A DNA stretch of 64,000 nt from JAGOCV01 sp049445855 (GCF_049445855.1 NZ_JBMSDV010000001.1:620001-684000), one strand, 5' to 3'; shown: positions 15,626-24,783, counted from the stretch's first letter. Notes: generated by a model from the sequence alone, not told the origin. Numbers and translations are program-made.

Positions 15626-16263
15626 AAACTGAAGCTCCCCCAAAACCCAGAACCCGAGCCCGCTCCCCTGAAGCCAAGGAAAAGGCACGCGCGTCGATCA
15701 TCGAAGCGGGTCGGCGCGCATTCTCGATGCAGGATTTCGAGAAAGTGTCGCTACGCGGAATCGCAGCCGCCGCCCAAGTTTCTCCGTCCGTCATTTATGG
15801 CTACTTCGAAGACAGGCAGGCCCTCTTCCTCGCAATTCGCGAAGAGGACTTGAACGATGCCGTCGGCATCTTCGAGCAGTCACTGGAAGGGCTGACTGAC
15901 CCTGCAGAACGTTTGCGCACCCTGTTTCTGGTGGCGACCGAATACTGGCGCAACCATCTCGACCAGTACGAAGTGCTATACGCGAAGCCGCTGCGTCGGC
16001 AGACACCCCGCTATGCCGATGGCTCCATGTTTGGAGCGAGCAGCATTGCCCGCCGTTCTCACGGAGTCTGGGAGAAAGCGGTGGAAGATTTCCTCAAGGG
16101 CACCTCCACCCCGCAAATCACCGTCAAGCTCGCGACGGAGTGCCTGGAGGTCGCCATGCACGGCGTCGTCTCCATCCCCCCTCGCCAGCTTTCTCGTCGC
16201 TGGTCGCGGAGCGAGGACATGGCACGCCTTCTTATCGAAAGTCTCATCCAGGCGTGGCGATAG
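15622..16263 (+). CDS. TetR family transcriptional regulator
   Basis: 213 residues from a TTG start at 15622 that overlaps the stop of the Bug gene (TTGA). There is no convincing separate ribosome-binding site, so translation is probably coupled; a downstream start cannot be excluded. The helix-turn-helix is at about 24-70 (RASIIEAGRRAFSMQDF through GIAAAAQVSPSVIYGYFEDRQALF). It most likely represses the divergent pair of operons by binding the 22-bp arms at 14517-14538 and 14605-14626, and is induced by a pathway substrate. That is inference from position. Confidence 0.88.
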   Translation: MKTEAPPKPRTRARSPEAKEKARASIIEAGRRAFSMQDFEKVSLRGIAAAAQVSPSVIYGYFEDRQALFLAIREEDLNDAVGIFEQSLEGLTDPAERLRTLFLVATEYWRNHLDQYEVLYAKPLRRQTPRYADGSMFGASSIARRSHGVWEKAVEDFLKGTSTPQITVKLATECLEVAMHGVVSIPPRQLSRRWSRSEDMARLLIESLIQAWR

Positions 16264-16284
16264 CTCGATATGCACGTATTTGAC

Positions 16285-16318
16285 GCAAAGTGAGCCGCTG
16301 TTTCCGCGATTTTTCTGA
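16285..16318. repeat. Degenerate direct repeat, copy 2
   Basis: 34 bases matching copy 1 at 11213-11245 (GCAAAGTGAGCCGCTG then TTCCGCGATTTTTCTGA). It lies between the convergent tetR and second Bug gene. Immediately after it is a small hairpin, AGCCGG-TTAGT-CCGGCT at 16324-16340, which might weakly terminate transcription of the Bug gene but lacks a T-tract. Confidence 0.6.
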
Positions 16319-16351
16319 GAACCAGCCGGTTAGTCCGGCTGCACGCCACAC

Positions 16352-17338
16352 CTACTCTGCTTTAACGTTTGCGTCTCGCACCAGCTTTCCGAACTTTTCA
16401 GTTTCTGCACTGATGCGTTGTGCCATCCTGGCCCCGGTGTCGCCCACGGGATCTGCACCGATTTCCTCCATGCGTTTGCGGAACTCAGCGCTCTGAATGA
16501 TCTTGATCATTTCCGACTGAAGTCGCGCCACGACCTCCTTGGGTGTCTGGGCCGGGGCCAGAACCCCGAACCATGTACCGATGTCAAACCCCTTCAGTCC
16601 TGCTTGCTCAAGCGTTGGCACATCGGGCAATGCGGGTGAGCGGGCCGCAGTGGTGACAGCAAGTGGTTTGAGCTTTCCGGCCTTGATATGCGGAAGCACT
16701 GGTGTGATTGTGTCAAACGACATCAGGATCTGCCCACCGAGCAGATCAGTCGCCAAGGGGCCGCTGCCCTTGTAGGCGATGTGGGTGAGCGAGATTCCCG
16801 TGTTGCCTTGAAACTGCGCCCCGATCAGATGCTGGGCAGTTCCATTTCCGTTCGACCCGAAGTTGGCTTTATCCGGATGTGACTTGATGTACGAAACCAG
16901 CTCTGCCACATCCTTTACAGGCGTACTTGCGTTAACAACCAGCACGTTGGGGACCATTGCGATGGTCGTTAGCGGAACGAAATCTTTCTGGAAGTCATAG
17001 CCGAGATTCTTGTAGACGCTGGTCGCGATCGTATGGTGCACCGCCCCCACCAACAAGGTGTACCCATCAGGCTTGGCCTTGGCAACGTAATCCGCGCCAA
17101 TTGTCGCGCCCGCGCCAGGCTTGCTCTCAATGATGACTGGCTGTCCGAGCACGCGGGACAAACGCTCGCCGAGCGCACGCGCCAGGACGTCAGTCGTCCC
17201 GCCGGGCGCAAAGGGAACAACAAGGCTGACTGGCTTGGAGGGCCACTCCTGAGCCATGACGCCGCTGCCCAGGGCAGTAAGTGAAATGGCAATAACCTGA
17301 AGAGCCCGGCGGCGGGGATGGAAGGTAGTCGATGTCAT
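16352..17338 (-). CDS. Bug-type periplasmic solute receptor, second copy
   Basis: 328 residues with a signal peptide ending near GVMAQ. Same family as the gene at 14660: SLVVPFAPGGTTDVLARALGE and ESKPGAGATIGADYVAKAKPDGYT are the hallmark ligand-binding segments. The two receptors are clearly different proteins rather than a recent duplication. It follows the tartrate/malate-type dehydrogenase gene by 67 bases on the same strand, suggesting that it delivers a hydroxy-dicarboxylate to that enzyme. No permease subunits nearby. Confidence 0.92.
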   Translation of the reverse strand: MTSTTFHPRRRALQVIAISLTALGSGVMAQEWPSKPVSLVVPFAPGGTTDVLARALGERLSRVLGQPVIIESKPGAGATIGADYVAKAKPDGYTLLVGAVHHTIATSVYKNLGYDFQKDFVPLTTIAMVPNVLVVNASTPVKDVAELVSYIKSHPDKANFGSNGNGTAQHLIGAQFQGNTGISLTHIAYKGSGPLATDLLGGQILMSFDTITPVLPHIKAGKLKPLAVTTAARSPALPDVPTLEQAGLKGFDIGTWFGVLAPAQTPKEVVARLQSEMIKIIQSAEFRKRMEEIGADPVGDTGARMAQRISAETEKFGKLVRDANVKAE

Positions 17339-17405
17339 TTTCTTGTCTCCGTTCTTTCTATGTGTATTGCGTGCTCAAAAGCGGCTCGCTTGCCGAACTC
17401 TCAAG

Positions 17406-18497
17406 TCATGCGCGCTTTCGTTCAGCAGGTTGCGCGAGCAGTGCGCATAGCGCATCCGTGACTTGCTTGGTCGTTGCGCTGCCGCCCAGATCTCTCGTGT
17501 GCAACTTGGTATCGGCCGTGATGATTTCGATTGCCTGCATGAGCCGCGCGGCCGCTTCGATTTCTCCAAGGTGCTCAAGCATCATCACGCAGCTCCAGAA
17601 CGTGCCGACCGGGTTCGCAAGTCCCTTGCCCATGATGTCGAACGCGGAGCCATGGATCGGCTCGAACATGCTTGGATAGCGTCGCTCAGGATCGATGTTC
17701 CCCGTGGGGGCGATGCCAAGACTGCCCGCCAGCGCTGCCGCCAGATCGGTCAGGATGTCGGCATGCAGATTGGTCGCGACCAACGTGTCCAGCGACGCCG
17801 GTCGGTTGACCATGCGTGCTGTGCACGCATCGACCAGCTCCTTGTCCCAGATCACGTCCGGGAATTCAGTGCTGATCTCGCGGGCAATCTCATCCCACAT
17901 CACCATCGCATGCCGTTGGGCATTGGACTTGGTCACGACCGTAAGAAGTTTTCTGGGGCGCGACTGTGCGAGGCGGAACGCATAGCGGATCACCCGCTCG
18001 ACGCCGGCGCGCGTCAACACGCTGACATCCGTGGCGACTTCAATCGGGTGTCCTTGATGTACGCGCCCGCCCACACCGGAGTACTCGCCTTCCGAGTTCT
18101 CGCGAACGATCACCCAATCGAGATCTTTGGGAGCGCAACGCTTCAACGGCGCGTCAATGCCCGGAAGAATCCGCGTCGGCCGTACATTTGCGTACTGATC
18201 CAGACCCTGGCAGATTTTCAGTCGAAGACCCCAGAGCGTGATGTGGTCGGGGATGTCCGGATCTCCTGCAGACCCGAACAGGATGGCATCCTTGCCGATC
18301 AGATTTTTTAGACCATCGTCCGGCATCATGCGCCCATGAGCACGGAAGTAATCCCCGCCCCAGTCGAAGTCTTCAAACTCGAACCCGAAGGTGGAACCTG
18401 CGGCACCCGCGAGCACCTGTAACACTTCGCGCCCGGCGGGTACGACTTCCTTGCCAATTCCATCGCCCGGAATACACGCGATCCTGTATGTCTTCAT
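17406..18497 (-). CDS. Isocitrate/isopropylmalate dehydrogenase family enzyme, tartrate/D-malate dehydrogenase type
   Basis: 363 residues. Decarboxylating beta-dehydrogenase: NAD plus a 2-hydroxy acid with a 3-carboxylate give an oxo acid and CO2. The protein starts MKTYRIACIPGDGIGKEVVPA and carries VIVRENSEGEYSGVGGR, the KSNAQRHAMVMWDE lysine block and NLHADILTDLAAALAGSLG, as in TtuC/DmlA-type tartrate dehydrogenases; it lacks the signatures of leuB. AAGGAG precedes the ATG at 18497. Probably regulated by the divergent LysR gene. Confidence 0.9.
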   Translation of the reverse strand: MKTYRIACIPGDGIGKEVVPAGREVLQVLAGAAGSTFGFEFEDFDWGGDYFRAHGRMMPDDGLKNLIGKDAILFGSAGDPDIPDHITLWGLRLKICQGLDQYANVRPTRILPGIDAPLKRCAPKDLDWVIVRENSEGEYSGVGGRVHQGHPIEVATDVSVLTRAGVERVIRYAFRLAQSRPRKLLTVVTKSNAQRHAMVMWDEIAREISTEFPDVIWDKELVDACTARMVNRPASLDTLVATNLHADILTDLAAALAGSLGIAPTGNIDPERRYPSMFEPIHGSAFDIMGKGLANPVGTFWSCVMMLEHLGEIEAAARLMQAIEIITADTKLHTRDLGGSATTKQVTDALCALLAQPAERKRA

Positions 18498-18541
18498 CGA
18501 TAAGCTCCTTGCGTGTCACTGTAAGCAATCCTCGCTCGACG

Positions 18542-18566
18542 GAATGCATCACAATTCAATGCATTC
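18542..18566. promoter_or_regulatory. Candidate LysR-type operator
   Basis: GAATGCAT (18542-18549) and ATGCATTC (18559-18566) form a perfect 8-bp inverted repeat with nine bases between, in the 87-base gap between the dehydrogenase and LysR genes. The T-N11-A core expected for LysR-type regulators is present. It ends 18 bases before the LysR start codon, a usual autoregulatory position. Confidence 0.7.
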
Positions 18567-18584
18567 TTGATTTGGAGTTCAACA

Positions 18585-19484
18585 ATGGCACAGCTTGTCA
18601 CGTCGTCGCAGGACATGCAGTTCTTTGCGCAACTCGTGCGATGCGGCAGTCTCACTGCCACCGCTCATGAACTGCAAATCACAACGGCTGCAGTCAGCAA
18701 ACGTCTTTCACTGCTGGAGGCGCGTCTCAACGTATCGCTCCTGAATCGCACGACTCGACGTCTGGCGCTCACGGACTACGGTCACAGCTACCTTGAAGAA
18801 TCGAAGCGCATCATCGATGAAATACAGCAGCTGGAGAACCGTTTGCAGTCCGAACGTGGACAGCCATGCGGGATGCTTCGAGTCAACGCGACGCTTGGTT
18901 TCGGGAGAATGCACATCGGCCCCGCCATCAGCAGCTTCTTGCGCAAGTACCCTCGCGTAGAAGTGCAGTTGCAACTGACCGCATCACCTCCCTCGATCAC
19001 CGAAGAGTCCTATGACGTCGGGATTCGATTCGGGGAGCCGCCTGATTCCCGACTGATCGCCAGGCGGCTGGCCGCAAACCGCCGTCTTCTGTGCGCTGCA
19101 CCCGCGTATCTGGCGCGCAAAGGCGCGCTCACTTCACCCGGCGATCTCGTTCATCACAACCTCATTGCGATCCGTCAAGTCGATGATGCTCAAGGGCTTC
19201 TTCACTTGAAGCAGGGCAGGAAAGTCGAAGCAGTGCGGCTGCGAGGCTCACTGAGCACGAATGATGGAGAAGTCGCGGTGACGTGGGCACTAAACGGATT
19301 GGGGATTGTGCTTCGCGCAGAGTGGGACGTAACGCGCTATTTGGACAGCGGACGCTTGCAGCACGTACTACCAAACTGGAATGCACCGCCTGCAGACATA
19401 TATGCGGTGTATCCCGCTCGACAAGCGAAAGTGCTCCGAGTGCAGAAGTTCGTTGAGCATCTAGTTCAGTGGTTTTCGAACTGA
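18585..19484 (+). CDS. LysR family transcriptional regulator
   Basis: 299 residues from ATG 18585, preceded by TTGGAG. The winged helix-turn-helix is at about 8-65 (FFAQLVRCGSLTATAHELQITTAAVSKRLSLLE) and the co-inducer domain follows (VGIRFGEPPDSRLIARRL). It groups by look with the CrgA/DmlR-like LysR regulators; DmlR activates the D-malate dehydrogenase gene dmlA in E. coli, which fits the divergent dehydrogenase here. The inducer is likely a hydroxy-dicarboxylate (inference). Confidence 0.9.
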   Translation: MAQLVTSSQDMQFFAQLVRCGSLTATAHELQITTAAVSKRLSLLEARLNVSLLNRTTRRLALTDYGHSYLEESKRIIDEIQQLENRLQSERGQPCGMLRVNATLGFGRMHIGPAISSFLRKYPRVEVQLQLTASPPSITEESYDVGIRFGEPPDSRLIARRLAANRRLLCAAPAYLARKGALTSPGDLVHHNLIAIRQVDDAQGLLHLKQGRKVEAVRLRGSLSTNDGEVAVTWALNGLGIVLRAEWDVTRYLDSGRLQHVLPNWNAPPADIYAVYPARQAKVLRVQKFVEHLVQWFSN

Positions 19485-20019
19485 CCTCGATCACCCGGAG
19501 ATAAGTCCACCGAGCCGCCCTACCTCAGCACTCACATACCCGCCAGTTGCGAGACCGGCAGGGTGACATCCTGGACCCAGATCGGCAGCACACGTTGGCG
19601 GTAAAAATTCGAGATGCCAGCGCGGATCACAACTCTACCGACAACACCACGCGTCGCGTCGACGCTCCGAAGTCCAGCTCCCCCGGCCGCGCAACGCGAT
19701 CAACCGAATAACCATCAATCCCGCTAAACAAACATCGAAAAACTCGAGCTCGTTGCCCGAACTGCCAGGCAAAAGGTGCGGGTGGAGCAAGCAGTGCTGT
19801 TCGTGCCCTATCCCGTGGTGCAGGTCCACAGCCCGGACAAGACTGAGGTGCGGGTACTCAGCGCGTCACAGCGGACAGCCGAGTGGGCGCAGTGTCCCTG
19901 GGGGCCTGCAGGCCTTCAAGCTGCATGGTGCATAGCTGCTTTGAACTGCGCCGTATGCCTGCGATAGGGGCCTCTGGATGACATGAACCAGACAGCCGCT
20001 CGCTACAGCAACCCACTTG
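19485..20019. other. 535-base intergenic region, no assignable gene
   Basis: Between the LysR gene and the histidine kinase 3' end. Short frames exist on both strands (for example 19776-19967 plus, 19635-19829 minus) but none has a plausible start, family signature or consistent codon use. No tRNA, terminator or long repeat was found. It may be eroded coding DNA at the right edge of the acquired segment. Confidence 0.4.
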
Positions 20020-22023
20020 CTACCATGAACTGTTTGTCCGCTCGCGAGTTTTACTATCGGCACTCGCTTCGGAGGATTCCTCGCTTGGCGGAGTCAGCGC
20101 GAACGTCAGCATCAGTCGATGCTTGCGCTCAAACGCTCTGATGCGATCAATCAAGTCATCGTTCAGCCGTTGACCCGCCGACAGCAGTAACACGCCTTCC
20201 GGCGATTTGAAGTCCTCGATCAAGGTTTGGCCAGCGCGCAAACTGGCGGTGCGCAGGCGAAGAATTGTTACGGTCGACGCCGACTGTATGGATGTGCCAG
20301 ATGTGGCAATAGGCGCCTGGATCAGATCGGAAGACGAAGTTGGTGGAGTTCCAACTTCCAGATCGAACCCAAATAGGTTGCCCTCCGGCGGCCGGCTCTC
20401 AACACGGATTTCGCTGCCCATCAGTCGCGCCAAGCGCTGGCTGATAACCAGGCCGAGTCCGGTGCCAACGGCGCGCTGCTGAGCGTCGCCCAGTTGCTCG
20501 AACGGGCGAAATAGCCTCGCCAATTGCTCCCCGGTCATCGCTATTCCGGTGTCCTCGACTTCCATGCACAGAACCGAGGGCGCGCGAAAGCGCACACGCA
20601 GGGTAACCTGCCCACGACGAGTGAATTTGATCGCGTTATCGAGCAGGTTCATCAGCACTTGGCGCAGGCGTGTCTGGTCTGCACAGATCGAAAGCGGCCA
20701 CCTGGCCGGCAAGTCGCAGACAAATTCGAGGTTCGTCTTTTGCTCTGTGCGCATGCGCGCCATCTCAATGATCGATCCGAAGAAATTTTCCGGGTCGAAT
20801 TCGCTGGGCAAGATGTCGAAGCGGCCAGCCGAAATCTTGGACAGGTCCATCAGATCGTTGACCAATGCCAGCAGGTGCTTGCCACTGCTGTCGATCAACT
20901 CGACGGCCCGTTGCTGGCGTTCGTCCATGCCATCCCGCGCCTTGAGAACCTGGGCAAAGCCGAGAATCACATTGAGAGGGGTGCGGAGTTCGTGGCTGAT
21001 ACAGGCCAGAAAGCTGCTTTTAGCTTCGTTGTCGGCCTCGGCGACTTCCTTTGCTGCACGCAGTTGGCCTGTGCGTTCACGCACCAAGTCTTCCAAGTTG
21101 TCGCGATGCGCCGTCAAGGCCGCTTCGGCCCGCTGGCGCTCTGCGATCTCGCCGTGCAGCGCTTCGACAGTGCGTCGCAATTCCTCGGTCTGTTGCCGGA
21201 TCTGGTGTTCGGCTGCGCGGCGCTCGCTCAGGTCATCCATGCAGACATGGGCGAAAGATGCCTTGTCGCTGGTCACAAGACTGACGGAGACATCGACTGG
21301 AATCTCGTGTCCCTCCCTGTGCAGAACGTTGGTCTCGAAGCGCAAGGAGCCAAGCTCGCACAACTCGCTCCAGCGCTGCGGCCATTGGCTGGCATCGAAC
21401 TGGGCGTCAATGTCGGTCACTCGCATCCGCAGTAGAAGTTGACGCTCCATTCCCAGCAGCCGGCAGGCCGCTGCATTGACATCACGAAACACGCCGTCGG
21501 GTCCGATCTGCATCAACGCGTCGTTGGACTGCTCAACGGCGTGGCGAGTGAGGCGAAGCTGATCGTGAGCGCTTTCTCGCTCGGTTACGTCGCGCGCAGA
21601 CGGGATCAGCCAGACCACCTGACCGTCCGCTCCGTACAGGGGGAACAGCGAGAAATCCATGTCAAGTGTCGCTCCATTGCTCGTCGCGACACGTACGTCG
21701 AATCGCGAGGCCTCACCGCGCAGTGCGTCCGCCAACGCCTGTTGCAGACGCTGTTGCGATAGCTCGCAGGCGTTCCACCAGGGCGTAGCATCGAAGCGCT
21801 GGCCGACAACCTGTGCCTGTGTACGGTCTATGGCTCGCAGTGCCGCCTGGTTGGCATATCGCACCACGCCGTTGGTATCGAGCAGGCCGGCAAAAATGGA
21901 TGGTCCTAACCTGTCCATCACCTGCTGCAAGGTCATTTTCGGTTCCGTGGGTGGGACGAGACGCGCCTTCACCGGTGACACGGCGTCGCGATGCGGCATA
22001 TCGGACATCTGCTGTTTTGGCAT
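20020..22023 (-). CDS. PAS-PAS sensor histidine kinase with extra C-terminal domain
   Basis: 667 residues, no obvious membrane span, so probably cytoplasmic. Two PAS domains (about 30-150 and 155-275), a coiled coil (275-335), HisKA with phospho-acceptor His344 in ACISHELRTPLN, and a HATPase domain with NLLDNAIKF, VEDTGIAM and GTGLGLVISQRLA. After about residue 560 comes an unusual domain with LRAGQTLIEDFKSPEGVLLLSAGQRLNDDLIDRI, resembling a segment known from response regulators and HD-GYP proteins. No receiver domain and no adjacent response regulator, so the partner is unknown. 63 bases after the MocR gene on the same strand. Confidence 0.88.
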   Translation of the reverse strand: MPKQQMSDMPHRDAVSPVKARLVPPTEPKMTLQQVMDRLGPSIFAGLLDTNGVVRYANQAALRAIDRTQAQVVGQRFDATPWWNACELSQQRLQQALADALRGEASRFDVRVATSNGATLDMDFSLFPLYGADGQVVWLIPSARDVTERESAHDQLRLTRHAVEQSNDALMQIGPDGVFRDVNAAACRLLGMERQLLLRMRVTDIDAQFDASQWPQRWSELCELGSLRFETNVLHREGHEIPVDVSVSLVTSDKASFAHVCMDDLSERRAAEHQIRQQTEELRRTVEALHGEIAERQRAEAALTAHRDNLEDLVRERTGQLRAAKEVAEADNEAKSSFLACISHELRTPLNVILGFAQVLKARDGMDERQQRAVELIDSSGKHLLALVNDLMDLSKISAGRFDILPSEFDPENFFGSIIEMARMRTEQKTNLEFVCDLPARWPLSICADQTRLRQVLMNLLDNAIKFTRRGQVTLRVRFRAPSVLCMEVEDTGIAMTGEQLARLFRPFEQLGDAQQRAVGTGLGLVISQRLARLMGSEIRVESRPPEGNLFGFDLEVGTPPTSSSDLIQAPIATSGTSIQSASTVTILRLRTASLRAGQTLIEDFKSPEGVLLLSAGQRLNDDLIDRIRAFERKHRLMLTFALTPPSEESSEASADSKTRERTNSSW

Positions 22024-22086
22024 GCCACCAGTTTGTCCCGCGGCCTGTTTTGGCGGCGTGATCAGTTGCGGGCAAAACCGACCAGA

Positions 22087-23553
22087 TCAGATCGACGATT
22101 GCACAGGTCGGGGAGTGGGAGATGCGTCGCCAATCAGCCGTGCCAGTGTGCGCGTCGCACGCTCGAGGGTCGCATCCCACTGTTGACCACAGGTCAGCCG
22201 GATATGGTGCTGGAACTCCGCACGCGCAGAGAACATCGGCCCAGGGGCCAGGCTGATGCGCTGTGCCAGCGCGGCGCGGTGGAGTGCCAGCGCGTCGACC
22301 CCGGCGGGCAGCTCGACCCACACGAAGTATCCACCTGCAGGCCGCGCGACGCGCGTGCCTTCGGGGAAATTCCGGGTTACGGCATCGAACAGACTATTTC
22401 GCTGCGCTTGCAACGACTTTCGCAGACTGCGTAAGTGGCGGTCATAGCCACCTTCCTGCAGATACTCGGCGAGCGCGGCCTGCACGGGAATCGACCCCGA
22501 CAAGCTGGTCATCAGCTTCAATCGCTCGACCTCGCTTGCCCAGCGCCCAGGCGCGGCCCAACCGACGCGGTAGCCCGGCGCCAGGCACTTCGAGAAAGAC
22601 GAGCAGTGGAGAACCAGGCCGCGGTGATCGTACGCCTTGGCTGGAAGGGGCGCCGAGTTGCCTTCGTAAAGTTCAGCATAGACATCGTCCTCGATCAGAG
22701 GGATCTCGTTGCGCGCGAGCAGTTGCACGAGATCTTTTTTTTTGGCGTCCGGCATCAGGCTACCCAGCGGGTTCTGAAAGCTTGTCATCAACCAGCAAGC
22801 CTTGGGCCGATAGAGATCGATCACTTGCGCGAGACGGCCTAGATCAATGCCCTCGCGGCAATGCGTCGGCACTTCAATGGCGTGCAGTCCCAGGCGCTGC
22901 AATGCCTGCAGAGCCACGTAGAAAGTCGGTGACTCGACAACCACGGAATCCCCCGGCCTCGTCACGGCGGTCAGGCACAGGTTCAGCGCTTCCATGGCGC
23001 CGTGCGTCAATACGATCCCGTCAGGGCCGACAGCCATGCCTTGTCGTACATAGCGCTTGGCGATCTCGCGCTTGAGCCGCAGGTTGCCTGGCGGCAGATC
23101 TTCAACCATGTTCCACGGTGCGAGCCGTCTGGTGCCCGAAACGAGTGCTCGGCGCAGGCGGTCGAGAGGAAACAGGACGGGGCTCGGGAACGCCGATCCC
23201 AAAGGGATGATGTCGCGCGCACGCGCGGAGCCGAGGATTGCGTACACCAAATCGTTGACGTCCACGGCTTGGGGGCCGGAATGAGGCGCCGAAGTCGGCG
23301 GCTCGGCGAGTTGCACGCCGTTTGCGCGGGCCGTGACGAAGTAGCCGGAGCGCGGTGCCGCGCGGACGAGTCCTCTGGCTTCCAGCAGGTAGTAGGCCTG
23401 GAATACCGTGCTTGGGCTCACACCCCGATTGGCACAGGCTTGGCGCACGGAGGGGAGGCGATCCCCGGCGTGCAAAACTCCGGCCACAATTTGCTGCTCG
23501 ATCTCCTGAGCGAGCTGCTGGTACCTCGTAGAACCGATCGCACGATCAGGCAT
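22087..23553 (-). CDS. MocR-type transcriptional regulator (GntR DNA-binding domain fused to class I aminotransferase fold)
   Basis: 488 residues. The N-terminal GntR winged helix (about 8-75: QQIVAGVLHAGDRLPSVRQAC, SPSTVFQAYYLLEARGLV) is fused to a PLP-binding aminotransferase-like domain with the Schiff-base lysine at about 322 (SSFSKCLAPGYRVGW) and SFQNPLG for phosphate/cofactor contacts. Such proteins sense PLP or amino-compound adducts and regulate a neighbouring or divergent gene. Upstream is the MDR oxidoreductase on the same strand, so the target is not obvious. A small palindrome CCGATCATCGG at 23637-23647 lies in the upstream gap. Confidence 0.92.
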   Translation of the reverse strand: MPDRAIGSTRYQQLAQEIEQQIVAGVLHAGDRLPSVRQACANRGVSPSTVFQAYYLLEARGLVRAAPRSGYFVTARANGVQLAEPPTSAPHSGPQAVDVNDLVYAILGSARARDIIPLGSAFPSPVLFPLDRLRRALVSGTRRLAPWNMVEDLPPGNLRLKREIAKRYVRQGMAVGPDGIVLTHGAMEALNLCLTAVTRPGDSVVVESPTFYVALQALQRLGLHAIEVPTHCREGIDLGRLAQVIDLYRPKACWLMTSFQNPLGSLMPDAKKKDLVQLLARNEIPLIEDDVYAELYEGNSAPLPAKAYDHRGLVLHCSSFSKCLAPGYRVGWAAPGRWASEVERLKLMTSLSGSIPVQAALAEYLQEGGYDRHLRSLRKSLQAQRNSLFDAVTRNFPEGTRVARPAGGYFVWVELPAGVDALALHRAALAQRISLAPGPMFSARAEFQHHIRLTCGQQWDATLERATRTLARLIGDASPTPRPVQSSI

Positions 23554-23715
23554 GTGTTTGGCACCGCCTTCAATGACTACCGGCTGTGCAGGCTAAGGAT
23601 TTCTTCAGTCTATTCGGTTAGTACGGCTACGCAAGACCGATCATCGGCTTAGGCAGCTTCTGTGTGCCAAGACGGATTTAAGCGTCGATCGTGCTCGACA
23701 CTCCAGGCACAAACT

Positions 23716-24726
23716 TCATCGCACCTTGATCACCACCTTGCCCTTCGCACGGCCGCTTTCGACGTAGGCCAGCGCTTCATTGGTGGATTCGAAGGGGAAG
23801 ACCTTGTCGATCACCGGGCGGATGGCACCTGACTCGATCAGTTGCGTGATCTGCCGCAACTGGCTTCCGCTGGCTTTCATGAAGAGGAAGGCGTAGTGAA
23901 GCCTGCGGCGTTTGGCTTGCCTTCGAACACCGAAGCTCAGGGCGCGCATGACCTGCTCGACGAACCACGGGGCCTTGATGCTTTCGGCAAACTGCGGGTC
24001 GGGTGGGCCGGAGATGGAGACCAGGTGGCCGCCGGGCTTGAGCACGGTCAATGACTTCATGAGTGTCTTGCCGTCCTGGCTGTGCAGAACCACGTCGTAA
24101 TCGCGCAGATGATCTTCAAAGGCGTCTTTCCTGTAGTCGATGACCACATCCGCGCCCAGACTCTTCACCAATGAGGCGTTACCTGCGCTGGCGGTAGTCG
24201 CCACCGTCGCGCCCATGTGTTTGGCCAGCTGGATCGCAAACGTGCCGACGCCGCCTGAACCAGCCTGGATGAAGACTTTCTGCCCCGTCTCGAGCTTCGC
24301 GATCTCCCTCAGCGCTTGCCAGGACGTCAGGCCCACCAGCGGGATGGATGCCGCTTCCTCCATCGTGAGATTGCGGGGTTTCATCGCCACCGAGTCTTCC
24401 TTGACGGCAATGAGCTCGGCGAACGTTCCGATGCGCAAGTCGTCCGGCCTGGCGTAGACCTCATCGCCGGTCTTGAACTGGCTCACGCGGGGACCGACTC
24501 GAACCACCACGCCAGCCACATCGTGCCCCAGAACGAACGGCGGGCGGTACGGCAGGATGAGCTTGAACTCGCCGCTGCGAAGCTTCGAGTCCAGCTGGTT
24601 CAACGCTGTCGCGTAAACCTGGATCAGCACCTCGTCCGCATGCAGTTCCGGCTCGGGCAAGTCGACGGCGCGGAGTGCCTCGCTCTTTCCGTAACGATGG
24701 ACGACAAATGCCTTCATGGTTTTCAT
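23716..24726 (-). CDS. MDR-family NADP-dependent oxidoreductase (quinone reductase-like)
   Basis: 336 residues, medium-chain dehydrogenase/reductase without the structural zinc cysteines. N-terminal GroES-like domain with LPYRPPFVLGHDVAGVV, nucleotide-binding motif GSGGVGTFAIQLAKHMGA, and a C-terminal block ending GRAKGKVVIKVR. These enzymes reduce quinones or enones with NADPH. ATG 24726 gives MKTMKAFVVHRYG; the second Met three codons later is an alternative. Adjacent genes give no pathway clue. Confidence 0.9.
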   Translation of the reverse strand: MKTMKAFVVHRYGKSEALRAVDLPEPELHADEVLIQVYATALNQLDSKLRSGEFKLILPYRPPFVLGHDVAGVVVRVGPRVSQFKTGDEVYARPDDLRIGTFAELIAVKEDSVAMKPRNLTMEEAASIPLVGLTSWQALREIAKLETGQKVFIQAGSGGVGTFAIQLAKHMGATVATTASAGNASLVKSLGADVVIDYRKDAFEDHLRDYDVVLHSQDGKTLMKSLTVLKPGGHLVSISGPPDPQFAESIKAPWFVEQVMRALSFGVRRQAKRRRLHYAFLFMKASGSQLRQITQLIESGAIRPVIDKVFPFESTNEALAYVESGRAKGKVVIKVR

Positions 24727-24783
24727 TTGGTGAGAGCACCCGGTTCAGCCGATAGCCAGCCCCATCAACCCGCCAGGGTCGAA

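Noticed and set aside
10930..19485. Integrative element with integrase and attachment sites
   Set aside because: No integrase gene and no second copy of the tRNA 3' end in the window; only the repeat pair and composition support acquisition, so no element boundaries are claimed.
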